Below, piece by piece: positions 44,492-57,686 of a stretch of 64,000 bases of DNA; the first letter of the stretch is position 1; each line of letters begins with the position of its first letter. The position numbers and the translations under genes are program-made. A model generated the notes under the pieces. It made no database searches, was not told the DNA's origin, and worked only from the letters and a program-made list of their open reading frames with translations. Source of the stretch: Apostichopus japonicus (Eukaryota > Echinodermata > Holothuroidea > Aspidochirotida > Stichopodidae). The DNA is taken from positions 14,011,001-14,075,000 of the forward strand of contig NC_092561.1 in assembly GCF_037975245.1 (NCBI RefSeq), read 5' to 3'.

Positions 44492-47400
44492 TTAGTATAC
44501 AAAGACATAGTCAGTAAAACATAACTTCTTAGTCAGCCTTGAGAGAAAACACGGCATCTGTTTTTTCCCTGCCAAGTTAGGAGACTGAGACAAATCGATA
44601 GTCCTTTCAGACACCAACTTATTCACAACAGTCAGAATCTGTATGAAATCTTTACTATTACCGAATTCATTGAGTACCCTGGTAAGCTCTTGAATAAACC
44701 AGCTTCCGTTCTCGTGTTCACGATATGAGACGAAACCTGCAAAGAAATCAATTAAAGACGAACAAAAATGTTTATGTAAGTTCTTATAACTTTCGGATGT
44801 ATTTGAGTCCTGTCATTACCATGCGTAACATTTAAGAACTTACATGTATACCAAACCGTGGTTGGATCCACACGTCAATCGCGAGTGAAACTATTATAAT
44901 TTTATAAGTAAGAATGGAGTCTAGTTTAATTGTCCCTATCAAATATTTTTAAACGACTTGGTAATCAGATATTTGCGAGAAAAAGCTGATTAGGTTTAGA
45001 AATTTGTGTTACTGACAGGAGGTCTAAGTACAGACCATGGAAATACAAGTCACATTTCTGAAGTCATCATTCGGGTGAATAGTGTGAAACTGAGAATTAA
45101 TTATTCTTCATCCCATATTTCCCAGAACTCCTTGATAGTCCATTCACATTAACATATATTACGCATATGATTTTTAATTACGCTTTATATAACAGTATTA
45201 CCAGTTGCGTGCATTGGATGTCAAAGGTGTGTGAGTGGGTGAGGGGGTTCTACAGTCCCAACTGCTTTAACTAAAAGCTGAATCTATAAGGAAGGGTCCG
45301 AGGCGAGTGAAAAATTTTAAAAGGAGGGTTTGGCGCTGGAGCCGACGAATCGACTATCATGTACGGGGGTATGGGGGTCCTCCCTAGCACACAAGTAAAC
45401 TTTATATTCAAAAGGCGCATTCTGGGGCATCTTTAGACCACAAAGTAGCTCGAAATGTAGCTCGAAACGTAAGGTAGTGCTAATAAATGCTATTTATTTC
45501 GTGTATGAGGTTGAAATTGGGGTCTAGACCCGTATCAGTCAGTGGTCTAAATCTTTTCGTCTGAATGAAGAGAATCTCCCCGACTTTCCTAAAATTCCTC
45601 CGACTGACGAAGGCAGTTGTGGGTCGAGTTGGGGTTCATGAAAAAGTTTTCTGATGAGAGGTTAGAGATCTAGAGCCTGAATAATCAGAGGAAGACATTT
45701 CCTTCCATCTCAAATATCTTCTTCGAAGAAATTTCTCCAAATTAAAACAGGATAAGCTTATAAAATGTAGCAGTTACAGCTGTGTTACAACATGTGGTGA
45801 AAACTATAAATTTTCTGCCACCTGAAAAAAAATCTTCAAACTATCGTATGATATTACATTTCCGGTGTTAGGGAATAAGCACAGAATTGAATTCACATCT
45901 CATATATCCATTAACAATGACTATTAGTGGCCAAGAAATTTTCCAAAAAGGTGTGTATTCGTAAGGAGGGAAAGAAAGCTACATGGGTTTGGGACCTTTG
46001 TCATAATTTAGAAAGGCAGACAAATGTTAGTAACATCAGAGAGGAGAATATAGGCAAAACGAAATGTTTTGACTTATTTGGAAGCTGTGACATCACACGA
46101 CAGGTTCGCATAAAAATGTAATAGTAAGTACTTAAATTGTAATATCATATCTGAATCAACAGAGCATTGTAGTTTTGCAGATTTGACCGCTGGTTAAGTT
46201 AAATCTTATCCTAGAATACCCATCAACTGGTTGCATCGTAGAAACTCAATAATAATTATACTACCTTTAAAAGGAAGTCCAGAAACGGTTATTTTGACCG
46301 ATAAAGAGAAACACATCTGATACAATCTTACAAGACTCTGAACAAAAGTGCAAGTACGAGTACAAAGCCATTAGCATGAGTAAAGAGATACGTACATCGT
46401 AATACGAATACGAGAACGAAAAAACCAACCCTGACAAAGTGACGTCAAGTTGAACACTCATTATGTTTAATTTCTAACGTGAAACCGCTTTGTCAGATAA
46501 TGTAACAGTTGTAGATGCTTGAGTCTACTGGCTCTGCAGACCTTGAATATGTAACCTTGTTGGTAGAGGTTTTTCGAAGTTGTAAAACCTTCTCTCGTTT
46601 AGCTATGTGTCTACGTTATACACTTGGACAGGTATACTTTAGTCGACCTACCCTCTGAAGAAGAATAACTTATAAGAAAGTCAGCCTCAGTCGGAATTGT
46701 TATAACTTCCACTCCTTCTTCTTGACAAACATTTTTCGCCTGGGCGCCGCCGCCAACAAGTACTGATGTATCTCTCATAGATCCACGACACGCCTGCGAA
46801 AATAGGAGTGCAAGTAAACATAGTTAAATGTAGTATTGTAGTATTTTGCTGTTAAATAGGACCTTTAGATATGGACTATCAACTGCAAATAGCTGAACGA
46901 TTTCAAAAGTAACCCTTTAAAATGGTTACAACAAGATAGATATATATATGAGGGCCGTTAGGAGGAGGCATAGCCATCCTTCATGGCCTTGGTCGAGAGG
47001 GTGGGGGGGGGGGGCACAACAACAACAACAATAGTTTAAGATTCAGAAGATTTTGTTTATATTACTATTCATGACACCATGTGTTTATGCAACGTTGTTA
47101 TAAAAGGGACAAACCCTGCACTCTGTTTAAGTCATCATTCGTGACTTACAAACGAGAGGAATAAGGTTATGTAATAATAGCATTAGTTTTGGAATCTGTT
47201 TTTTCTGGATATAGTGCACAAATGAGCATCGTACTTTTACTAGTGTACCGGCGTGCTAAAATACAAGCTGTGACAAAGGAAACCTGATTTCTAAACCATT
47301 TTGATAACTCGGATACTGTAGTACCAGTGTTTGCTCTTACTTTAGCTATTTCCTTTTTGTCCATAATCTTCAACATTGTACCATGCTCAAAATAATAACG

Positions 47401-50400
47401 TTTTCCAAAATAAAATCATCTCTAGGACGACATTAGAGTTATTTGAAGACGGGTAGAAAGGTGCTTGGGTAAGCGGGTTTAGATAAAAATAACGCTGTCA
47501 TCTTCGAAACTTTAACTATATTATAATGTACTACAAGTATGTTTGTTGGGAGGGGGTGGGACTTCCATGTCATCTTCATGTTCGTTAGCAAAGTACGTCA
47601 AAGAGTTTGCGAAGGAATTCTGAACATATCTAACATCACATTTTCTGGAGAAATGAGAGGCATCTACCGTTAAGAACGCGCTCCTCATCAGATCACGAGA
47701 TGCACATTACGTGTGAACGCGCCCCTTATCAGATACGGAGGAACCAACTCACCATAGATGTGTTTAATCACGCGTTTTCCAATATATGAACACAATGATA
47801 GTTCAAGTTATTTACGCGAATTAAAAGGAGATTTTTCCTAAGATACTGAGGCTACAAATGTCAGTTACTTAGTGTTCACTTACAGTAAATAGATATATGG
47901 CTTCTTAATACAAGACTGGATGTAATAGATTGTATTTCATTCAAAATTATTCATATTTAATGTTGGTTTTCATTTGTCTAACCGATCACTTGGCAAGTAA
48001 CCCAACTAGAGTGTTGTCACTCTTATGCCACTGATGATTGCTACTGTATATGAAGCTTCTTACACTCACAAGAACAAGTGTGATAGAACCCGTCTGCTCC
48101 CATACAACGTAATTGCCGCTCGCTTGCGTCACGTTGCTGTTTATGCCAGAGCTGCTTCTCTTGGTGTTTTTTATAGCTTAGTCATCTTGTAACTTTTGTA
48201 TTTTAGATTTAATACTTTGTGTGAAAGGTCTCAGCTTCCATTGTTAAAATGGGTCCCTGAAGTCCTAGATACGACACTGAGTATATATTAACAAAAGTAA
48301 ACGTTTACAAATTAATTTTAGTGCATAGTTCTTTCAAAAGCTCTGTGTGGATGCGTATGTGCATGTTCTCACTATTATAATTTAATTTCATATATTTGTA
48401 GGGATTGATACATTGAAATTAACTAAAATACAATTGAATTTTAGTGTTTATACGTCAATAGAATGTTGAAAGAAATAGAACATTTAGACAATTCAGGAAT
48501 TGCGAATGTCATCGCAAACGCCGTTTATGCACAATTGGTTATGGGCTACATAGTACGATAACATGTTTGAAATTCACTAACACCTTCAATCATGATCGCT
48601 GCACTGAATCAAAAAAATCATCCTTTTACACATAGAGCTTTAACCTCAGTCTTCATGGTAACTATTTATTTTGACAGCAATTTTGTTCTTAAGGCATAAG
48701 TCTATATCATGGGGCACCTTATACCAACTCAAAGTACAGTAGTTGAGTAGTTAAAGAGATTTTCTTCCATGTAGTAGCATTATAATTTCATATTTGACAT
48801 CATGCACCGTAATAGCAATATATTTATTAAGGTTGCAAGTCTATTAGAGGTTTTCCCTTGCAAGAAAAGAAAATACACAATTTGCTTAATTTGATCTATG
48901 ACCTTTCGTTGATCTTTAACCTCAGTGACATACGTAATCAAATATGTATATAGAAATTGACATACCCATCATACCTGGGCGCTTGTAAGGTATTTCAATG
49001 CTTCCCGTTTGGGAGTTATATTTAGTCTCTATTTTTGCTAAATTTGTAGACAAATAATAAGCACATTGGTATAGTCAAAGCCGAAACTCAATCGTAATGT
49101 AGACAACTTTGTCCAATTCATAATGGTATCAACTTACCTGGATGATGAATATCTTTGGTTTTCCAATAAGTGAACTACAGTTGTTCCCTTTGAAAATATT
49201 GAATACGTCTTCTTTCAGCCTCACCGCAGAATTGTCGCTTCCATAAATGATGCCAGCATCACCATGTGTAAGAAACACACACAAGAAGCAGTCGTAACCT
49301 GAGTGATCTTTTCTGCTGGCTAGAAAATTGTAAGCGTTACATTCATGTAAAATAAAGTAATCCAACAATATATATATATATATTTAATGTTAAAAGAGTG
49401 ATTGTATCTGCTTACTAGAAAAGTGAAAATCATTAAAATAAAATGTATCCAACAATTTATATTAGATGCTCAAATGTGGACGAATGTATCGGTGCAACCT
49501 TTACAGTAGTTTGGTTGGTCCAGTCAATCATTATGCATATAATTGTCTGTATAGTATTTTATATTTACTAGTCCTTATCAGTAAGCAACTGGTCTTATAT
49601 GTAAGACATAATTTTAATTATATATAACACACATATTAACTGATGAAACCATGATAATCGGGTGTTTTAACCTAACCATTTTTTAGGTGCTGTCCCACAT
49701 CAGTACCTACTTGGATATACGTGCTTGGAGTTCAAAGAGATGTCATGTCAAAGAGGTCAAAGTTTGTTTTACACTTTGTGGTCAAATTATCTGACAAATA
49801 TTAGATAATACGATATATACACTGCATAATGTGACGTCCGTGATCACATCACGAATACCACAAATTTCTTCGGGTTTGTAATGACGATCACATTATTCCC
49901 TAGCAACACAGAGTTAATCTTTCGACATTTCAAGTCCTGCCTTCTTGTCCCTATTGCGTCTGGATACCTCACTACGCTGGGAAGTGAAAATAAGACGCCA
50001 AACTGCTATTGAACTAAACTCAAATAGAGAATCTATGCTATAAACTTCTTGGTAGATTGGAGACGGGTGGATAGCATAGAACACCTTAATAACCATTTAC
50101 CGTTAATCAGAGTATCTTTTATATCTTTGGATGTGTAATCATCAAAGACATCTACTACGAAGCGAAGTCTATCAAAGGTAGCTTTCAGTCCTTCTTTGTC
50201 TTTGTAAGAACCATACCTGGGAGGTCCGCTCGTAAAGGATGTATTATTAAAAATAAGAGCATAACCTCGTTGATAATGCTCCATATCATAGCCTATGTCG
50301 AATTGTATCTGTGAACTGTAATAAAAAAACATACAAGATAGGGTGACAATTAAATTATACAGGCTTGCGAGATGGCATCGCATGTAGTTTACACATAAGC

Positions 50401-51573
50401 AAACTGTTATACAGTACATATAGGTCTATGCCAGCTTTTGACTATGAGTCTATACCATCAATCACTGTTGATGTCCTGGGCAAACAATCAAAGACTTTTC
50501 AGAAACCCTCGGCATGTTATATATATATATATTTTAAATGTCTTTTGGAACCTTGCATCGCTTAACGAAAAGCTACTGGCACTTGTGAAAGTGCTCAACA
50601 AAGGAAACACTATGCACCTCAGAGGCGTATCTCACAATCACCAACATGTTTAATCTAAACTATGTTTAATTGTTTCGTTTCCATACATCTTTAGGATTTT
50701 GAAAGCCGAATCAAACCCGCGACAGTCAACGTCTTATTCAACTCGCAATACACGTGTGTAAATTGCATGCCTGTACGCGGGTGAGGGTGGTCACGGTGGG
50801 GATGGTCGTATGCACAATTTGTAATGATCACCAATGCTCCTGGGTACAAATACGTATCTAGGAGCGACTGTGCTCCTGTGCAGCAATGGAGACTGTTCAC
50901 GGAAGGAGAGTCCACAATTAAGTTATGATAGTTGGTGCCTCGAACAAGGCGCTCGATACACTCAAACAGGTTCTTATGTGGATAGGGTTTCGTTTAAATT
51001 CCCAGAGAGTACATGGGGTAATTTGACGTACATTACTAGACTGGCCGCCTTTTTGTGCCCCAAGGTACATTTAAGAAGTGGCCATCTACATTACGGGATG
51101 TACTATCAATATCAATGCTTACCTTTCATGTGGCCTACAAAAGGCTTCAGTAAAATGGTGCTAATTGCGTTTTGTAATTACCTTGGGCGGCCACACCGCT
51201 GTCAGGCTAGAGACTGGTATTTCGTTCTCCGGGGACGTGAACACTGACTGCGTCAAATGACACGTTACAAATTGCCATAGTTGCCAAATGTAGGATCTAT
51301 TTCCATCCAAGCAACTTCAAGTTACAAAAAATAGAACCTTCCACAGGACAATGTTAAAAGCATCGTCACATTTCAGTAAAAGCATCACCCTACAGAAAAT
51401 CCTTCGCACGTGTCTAGCTGAATCCTGCGTATTGTACAATGGGTACGTACGATCACTATATGCGCCAATGTGCGGGTTGATTTACACAAGTGTGACCCGA
51501 GTTTACTCTCACGGTTCATCCCTAAGTACTGGCCTCTAAACTTAAATACGTACTTGTTATCAGTTTCAGCCAT
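44492..51573 (-). CDS. Caspase, short-prodomain (executioner-like)
   Basis: Five minus-strand exons: 51554-51573 (ATG), 50101-50315, 49138-49319, 46652-46793 and 44492-44736 (stop TAA). All introns are GT-AG and phases match, giving 267 residues. The fold is the caspase p20/p10 protease, cutting after Asp in apoptosis or related signalling, in the cytosol. Visible: pocket Arg40 (PPRYGSYKDKEG), catalytic His97 (VFLTHGDAG), catalytic Cys141 in QACRG, EADFLISYS at 175-183, Arg192 (FVSYREHENGSWFIQ) and the C-terminal KKQMPCFLSRLTKK. There is no CARD or death-effector domain if the start is 51573. An in-frame upstream codon (51720) would add 49 residues, but ATG 51573 is preferred because the following donor fits. 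The p20-p10 linker (144-174) has only one Asp (147) and no DxxD site. It is most like caspase-3/6/7; the exact orthologue is unknown. Confidence 0.92.
47870..48690. repeat. Inverted diverged copy of the dispersed repeat
   Basis: Reverse-complement relative of 4385-5040 and 34780-35395, within the caspase intron between exons 46652-46793 and 49138-49319. Landmarks are GATCACTTGGCAAGTAACCC, CCTAGATACGACACTGAGT and ATAGTTCTTTCAAAAG. About 200 bp (near 48008-48205) have no counterpart in the other two. Confidence 0.75.
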
Positions 51574-51720
51574 GTTGTCAGGGTGCCTCAAATGCACAGG
51601 AAAAAACAAATTTCTGTTGTAACTTCTCGTGATCTGTTGATAAGACAAAATAAGAAGACAATGAAAGACACCTTTAGAGCGGAGTTTCTTGATTAAATTT
51701 TGTTCACATTTTGAGTACAA

Positions 51721-52817
51721 TCTTTAAACAATAGGCCGCTCTTTTGGTTGTAATTTGAATGGTTCAGATAATTAATTTGATATAATGAAATAATGTTCGC
51801 ATACAACTATATTTTAAACATCAATTTCACCATTTGAGATGGAATGATTTGTTACAACTATTTGTGCATACATGAAGGGAAATGTAATCATCGGGTTAGC
51901 CCACTGATATGACTAACAACCTGGTGAAGACCCATTGGTGGATCTTATCGCAGTGCATGCGGCATTTTAGCACCATTAATTTCCTGTTTACAACAAGATA
52001 GTTGGCAAAGAATATTTCACATTTTTCTCACATGTCCATGCTACTATGCCTTCTCAGTCGAGGTTAATAGAGTAAATAACATACACCAAATGGGTGGACA
52101 ACATCAATTATATAATATATATATGATTATATATATATTATATATTTAACACCAAATCAATTATATTTCCCCACCCAGTTAACATTATTTAGCGTGCCTA
52201 TTTTCCAACCAGTCAATTATTCTGCCCGCTACATCCAGTTCATCATTTTGCTCGTAAAATTGCATTTTAATAATCTGATATATGTATACAGACAACCGAA
52301 ACATTGAGATGCTATCTCAAGTATCTATATTATATATGTCAAGTTATTTATTTTATTTTTTTGGTGATAAGTGAAGTTGACGAAATGTGCTGCACATGCA
52401 GTAGTTAAGGAAATTCCATTGTTTGTTGCCCACCCATAAATTAAAAAATAACCGCTGTATGTGCAACAACCAGAGCTATGAATTCTGGTTGTAGTTTTCT
52501 ACCACTTTTCATTTGGTAAAAATGACGTTTTCACAATGTGAAGTGGTTTGTCAGTAAAAGTGGCTGGACTATAAATGGGTATCATGCAACCCGTTTCAAT
52601 AAGAGATCTCGAGTAACAAGTTCACCCGCATGAGAATCTCACGGAACATTACAGGCACAGTGCATTCACGAGAGCTCCCGAGACGTTTATCTGGAAGTCT
52701 CCCTGTGCATTTAGTCCAGTAAAGATAAGCCAAAATTAGGTGAACCTAGAACAATCTGCAACAGAAGGATTTTTAATTATTTGGATGCCACCCCTCCCGC
52801 TAACCACCCCCCCCCCC
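51721..52817. other. Upstream of the caspase start; no gene seen
   Basis: AT-rich sequence with a short AT palindrome-like tract near 52109-52146 and a C run near 52807. The caspase promoter presumably lies here or just below 51720, but I recognise no specific element. Confidence 0.5.
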
Positions 52818-54487
52818 CACTGGCGGATCCAGGGGGGCCAAGGGGGCCATGCCCCCCCCCCCAAAGGTGAGCCAAAAAATGTTTCCGAACATCCGCTAAA
52901 TCATATGATTGGAAATTAAAAAAATCGAGAGGAATAGCAGTGGTAGACAAGTCTAAACCTTTTCGTTTTCTGGTTTAAAATTAAATGCAGAGCTCCCAAC
53001 TGACCCGCAATTCGCGGGAATTAGACCCGCATTCTAACACCCAAACCCGCTGACCCGCACAAGCGTCCGAAAAAACCGCATTGTAATTGTCAAGTATACA
53101 TACAAAAATTTGCATCAAATTTTGACTTAGCAACCATCAGTTCTTTAGCATTTAGCATAATAGAGTATAAAACCTCCTTTACAGCATCATTTGAACCTCA
53201 AATTAGCCTATAATTCTTTTCATTGGGGCGAGCAGCGAACATTTTCATGCCACGGGAAAGAATGAATTATCACCTACTATTCAATTTATTGATGTTACAC
53301 ACAAAAAAATGCATATTTCTCAGAAAATTTTGGGTGACAAAAGCCGTTCTAAGTGCCACCATTTTACATGTAGGCATCACCAGGATTCCAAAAAATTTCA
53401 AAAGGGGAGGGGGACACCCCAGTGGCGGCGGAACCGGGGGGGCTTGGGGGGCTTAGCCCCCCAATGAAAAAGTTGAGGGGGCAAATGCATGATAAGCCCC
53501 CCCAATATTTACCAAGGCTCCGAAACGTGCATCTGCCCATTTTTCAATGCATACTTGTCGATCTGTCCGATGCACACATTATACTATATAGGTGTAATAA
53601 TTTTAGTAAATGCTGGGGGTACATGCATTCGTGACAGTGCTTGGTTCATAGAAATTTGTTGGCAACTGCACATGGTTTTGGAATTACCCATTTGTTGACA
53701 TTAAGAAATGCTTTCTGTCCTTTCTTATGACATTTATTTAATTATTGCATTTAATTGCAAGTAGTAATTTACTACACTCAAAAACGTCTTTGCGAGTACA
53801 CTAAGAGTAATTGCTACTCTCTTAAAACACCATCGAATATACAAATTACAATGTTTTTACAGATTTTTACGTGCAATCTGAGAAATTGCAGGCTTGAGAC
53901 CCATATTTTAAGGCTAGGTATTCGCAGCATAAAACACGCGGGAAGTGCCGTTTCCGGCCATCTGGGGGTTTGAAAAACCCAAAATTTTCTTGTACGCTCC
54001 GCGCCAACCGATGGTGGCGCTCCGCTTAGATAGTCTCCACACATTAGCCCCCCCCCCCCCAATAATTTTCCCGTTCCGCCGCGCCTGGGACACCCCCTCC
54101 CCTTATACCCCTCCCCCAGGACGGCGATTCGTGGCATGGACCAGCATTTGCCTTCTCAAGAGTTGGGAGCTATGTAAATGTATGAGCATGAGGATTTACA
54201 GTTTAACACCATTTTGCAGTTACAGGCTGGTTGTAAGAAATTTATAACCTATGAGAAATAAAATTTCTTGAGAAAGATGATCCCAACTTTGTTTTATAAA
54301 TATTTTAGAAAATTACACCTGGGAAACATTTTTTTAGAAGTAAATTAACATCACCATTGTACACTTTTGTCGCACCAAATTGCATCTGAGGGCATTCAGC
54401 AATAGAAAATTTTCCAAAGACCCCTCCCCCATATCACTCTAATGCCACTTTGGCCCCTCCCAAACAAAGGCCCTGGATCCGCCAGTG
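52818..54487. mobile_element. hAT-like element carrying a nested second element
   Basis: Ends CACTGGCGGATCCAGGG (52818-52834) and CCCTGGATCCGCCAGTG (54471-54487) are perfect 17-bp inverted repeats. Both flanks are poly-C, so the target duplication cannot be resolved. Without the nested element at 53420-54087 the carrier is about 1.0 kb. No transposase frame is present. Confidence 0.85.
53420..54087. mobile_element. Nested hAT-like element, 668 bp
   Basis: Begins CAGTGGCGGCGGAACC and ends GTTCCGCCGCGCCTG. The 8-bp duplication GGACACCC flanks it (53412-53419 and 54088-54095). It inserted into the element at 52818-54487 and is therefore younger. Near its right end, minus strand, it carries the GC-rich two-hairpin module also found at 31478, 62640, 63005 and 63715. 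Confidence 0.88.
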
Positions 54488-55068
54488 ACCCCCCCCCCCC
54501 CCGAACATAATTTCCCAAATCCACCAAAATGCAACACCGGAAACATATATATTTGCATAAATCCAAAATCGCTGCCATCGACAATTTTGAAGGAATTGTC
54601 TGGTGGAAGATTTTGATACATTGTCCTTGTAGTTATTATTTTTCTCTTTCTAACCATGTAAAAATTGTCCCCATTCGACGTTTTCTTCTTGTAGAAATCT
54701 GGTTTTCAAATTCACCAGTTTCTCACCAAAAGTACCGTTTGTTCGAACGCTTCAATATGGTGATTGACGTAGTGCTTGCAGATAGGCAAAACAGGCGACT
54801 TGAAGTTAGCACTCCCAATTCCGCAGCAAATAAACTCACGTGTAAGCACATTGGATTGCCTCATATATATAACGTACATACTCGCGAACGTATATACTAC
54901 GATGCTCAGTTGGTGTACTTGTATAGCGTTACACATAGTACACTCACACTCAAACCACAGTTCATTAACTGTTCTTCGAAAACGCTGAAATAAAATTCAC
55001 GGATCAAATTAACAGTAAAAGGAAACTTGTAAAGTATTCGTTAAACCGAAAGATGAAATTTGGCGGAA

Positions 55069-55580
55069 TCGATGTCATCGCAGAACTGTCCGATTGTAAA
55101 CGTTAGAGTAGCCTATACACGCGAACATTCTTCGCGCTGGAGCTGGATACCGCGATGTATAAACAACGAAGAGCCTGCTGTTGAAACTTATCTTGTGTTA
55201 CAAAAAGACCACGAAACCACCGTTATACTACATATATGGCGTCTTAAGGAGTTTTTTAAATCATATCTAAATTATAAGAAATTTCACCGGAAATTATTGA
55301 AGAACTGATCGAATCGTTGTCAGAGCAGAATGTAGCACTGAGAAGCTTAGGCTTCGCAGAACTGTCCGATTGTCAACGTTTGAGTATAGCCTACATGCGA
55401 ACATTTTTCGCGTTGGAGCTGGATAGGGCGATGTATAGCCTGAACAACTCAGAGTCTGCTGTTAAAATTTACCTTGTGTTACACAAAGACCACGGAACCA
55501 CCGATCAAGTACATGGCGGCTTAAGGAGTTTTTGAAAACATATCTAATTTTTAAGAAATTTCACCGGAAATTAAGGAAGA
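55069..55580 (+). repeat. Direct duplication of about 230 bp with one open unit
   Basis: Unit 1 (about 55069-55300) and unit 2 (about 55348-55580) share GCAGAACTGTCCGATTGT, GTATAAACA/GTATAGCCTGAACAA and AAATTTCACCGGAAATTA. In unit 2, an 84-codon open stretch on the plus strand (55282-55535) reads FAELSDCQRLSIAYMRTFFA and IYLVLHKDHGTTD. Unit 1 is broken by stops in the matching frame (after Asp-Cys-Lys-Arg). It looks like a duplicated, decaying exon of an unknown protein. No family was recognised. Confidence 0.6.
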
Positions 55581-57216
55581 AATTTATCTGTATACAAACG
55601 CTGTTTTTGTTGTGATTACCGTATAGGTACTGTGCGGAGGGTGGGTTATGACGCAATCTGCTATGGCAGAGCTGACGTCACGTATTGTACTGTTCAAATC
55701 ATATTTGAAATGTCTATCCATAACGATTAAAAAGTCGTTTCTCTGTCAAACGCAACATTAGCGTTCTCATACTTTGACAACATGTTTGGAAAATTATTTA
55801 CTATTTTTTAAGGTAACTTCTTTGGGCCACCAGACAATCCTTTTAAATCGGACCAATGCATGAAATATAGAATGTTTAAATGAAATTGATAAACCTTTAA
55901 ACGGTTAATTATGCGGGAGAACCCATAGAACCCCCCCCCCCCCTCTTCACCTCTACATGGGAGTAGATTTAAAGGACCTCGGGGTCTCACCCTTTCTTTC
56001 TATAATTCGTGGTCCAGCCTTGACTTCTGCTGCCATACCGTCCCTAATGTTCATAGTGTCAGGTGTGACTATATGCAACGTCCGGTGAAAGATTAGTATA
56101 TTCCGGTCCAACTTCTCAATATCTTGGTTAACGATGGGCAGTAAGTAAATGAAATTTATTCGATTTTATCCCTGTAAATGTTTTTTTGACATTTCGTCTT
56201 CCGTAATAATTTACTATTCATTCGTTACATCGTTCCGTAGATATGTAGCCCCACTGGTGAAGAAGGTATGAACTGTATTAATATCATTAGAAATCATTCT
56301 CTATTCATTTCATTCATTGTTCCAGACTCCAGATTATATATTGAATGATTAATTGTTTATAAAGATTGCTGTCAGTGCTGATTATGTACTCTTATCGTTA
56401 TTTGCACTGTTAAGGCGGATGTAGTGGGTTTTTTTCACATAGCTGCCGTATCTAAAGGACAGGTTCTAAGTCTAATAAGCTTATAGTCAAGCCTGGCTAG
56501 AAATGATGTCGAGGGGGTGCTAGTGGCAAATTCGTAAAGGGCAGGGTCCATTTAGTTCACAAATCAATGAAAACGTCTATCAAAATGAAATGCTTCAACA
56601 AGATCAATCATTTCAAAACCAACAAGGCGACCCAAACGTGAAACTGTAAAGGAACCAAATTCATTCAAATGGGACCGATCAATCCACAGATCGGAATAAT
56701 ATCGCGGGGGAGCAACAAGTTGTCAGTGATGCTTTAGGTTTCCTGGAAATTGAAGCAAATGATCACCACCTTTAACGCCTCAAAAAAATAGGCCATCTTA
56801 CTTTATAATGCGGTCATAACATACTGTATTAACTACCGATTGTCAACACAGGTTCACCCAAAATATGCCTGTAAAACAGGTATTCATTGGAAAACAAAAA
56901 GAGGTGATTTAACGAGACCACGGTTGTAGTGGTGCCATGGTCAATACAAAAGTATGTTTATTAATCGCAATTAACAGGGGAACACTAGACATGCATCTTA
57001 GTTGACAGTACAGTTCGTAGATTTTTTGTCTCAGAAATTGAAATAAACACGCCCTATTTCAAGAAGAAAGTTAGTGCCTCGAATTGTGTATGCAGAATCT
57101 TGTATATGATCTGATACTTGGCAATTTACCAGGGGTCCAGAGTCCGAACCAGCCCTTAGTTTTAGATATCGCGCAAAACAGCGCGCAAGAACATCAAGAA
57201 TCAACAAACACATATC
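55581..57216. other. Stretch without recognised gene
   Basis: Only short open frames and a C run near 55930 are present. Nothing in this 1.6 kb was recognised as coding or structural. Confidence 0.5.
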
Positions 57217-57543
57217 ATGGACGACGATGCCCAAAGGTGTCTACCTGTCAATTCCTCAATTGTAAATCAGCATTTAAATACAGATATGCCACTAACATGT
57301 AACACCAGAGTAGTAGGGGTAGAGACTCGAAGTCAGAAACGACAGAAGACATTCAAACCATTAAAAGTTATACGCTTTGAAAATGAAGAGATAACTAAAG
57401 AGGATATCAAACAGAACCAGCAAACAGACCCTTCGTTCAAAAGGATAAGGGATTTCGTAGAATCAGGCAAAATCATTCCAGGTCGAAAAGGCGGTAGCCA
57501 AAATTTTATTAACTTACCGAGAATATCAGTGTCCATTAGTTGA
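57217..57543 (+). pseudogene. Ty3/gypsy pol fragment (RNase H-integrase spacer)
   Basis: The 108-codon frame contains a basic VVGVETRSQKRQK stretch followed by ITKEDIKQNQQTDPSFKRI and RDFVESGK. This pattern is common in the segment between RNase H and the integrase finger of Ty3/gypsy polyproteins. Neither neighbouring domain is present, and a stop follows just before the TA-centred palindrome. It is a small relic; the family is not determined. Confidence 0.55.
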
Positions 57544-57578
57544 GTATGGTGAGATAAAGATAGAAAAAAATAATAATA

Positions 57579-57610
57579 AAAGAATAACCTGGCCAGTGTT
57601 CAAATTGCTG

Positions 57611-57686
<76 letters not shown>

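Noticed and set aside
45927-46121. 64-codon plus-strand frame in a caspase intron
   Set aside because: Lysine-rich but without a recognised domain or neighbours that support it.
47167-47376. Possible extra caspase exon (69 codons)
   Set aside because: The known exons already join in phase around it, and it resembles no caspase segment.
50834-51247. 137-codon plus-strand frame inside the first caspase intron
   Set aside because: No recognisable motif, no splice or family support, and its composition looks like the intron around it.
54529-54993. 154-codon plus-strand frame
   Set aside because: No family pattern; it begins at the edge of a hAT-like element and lacks supporting signals.
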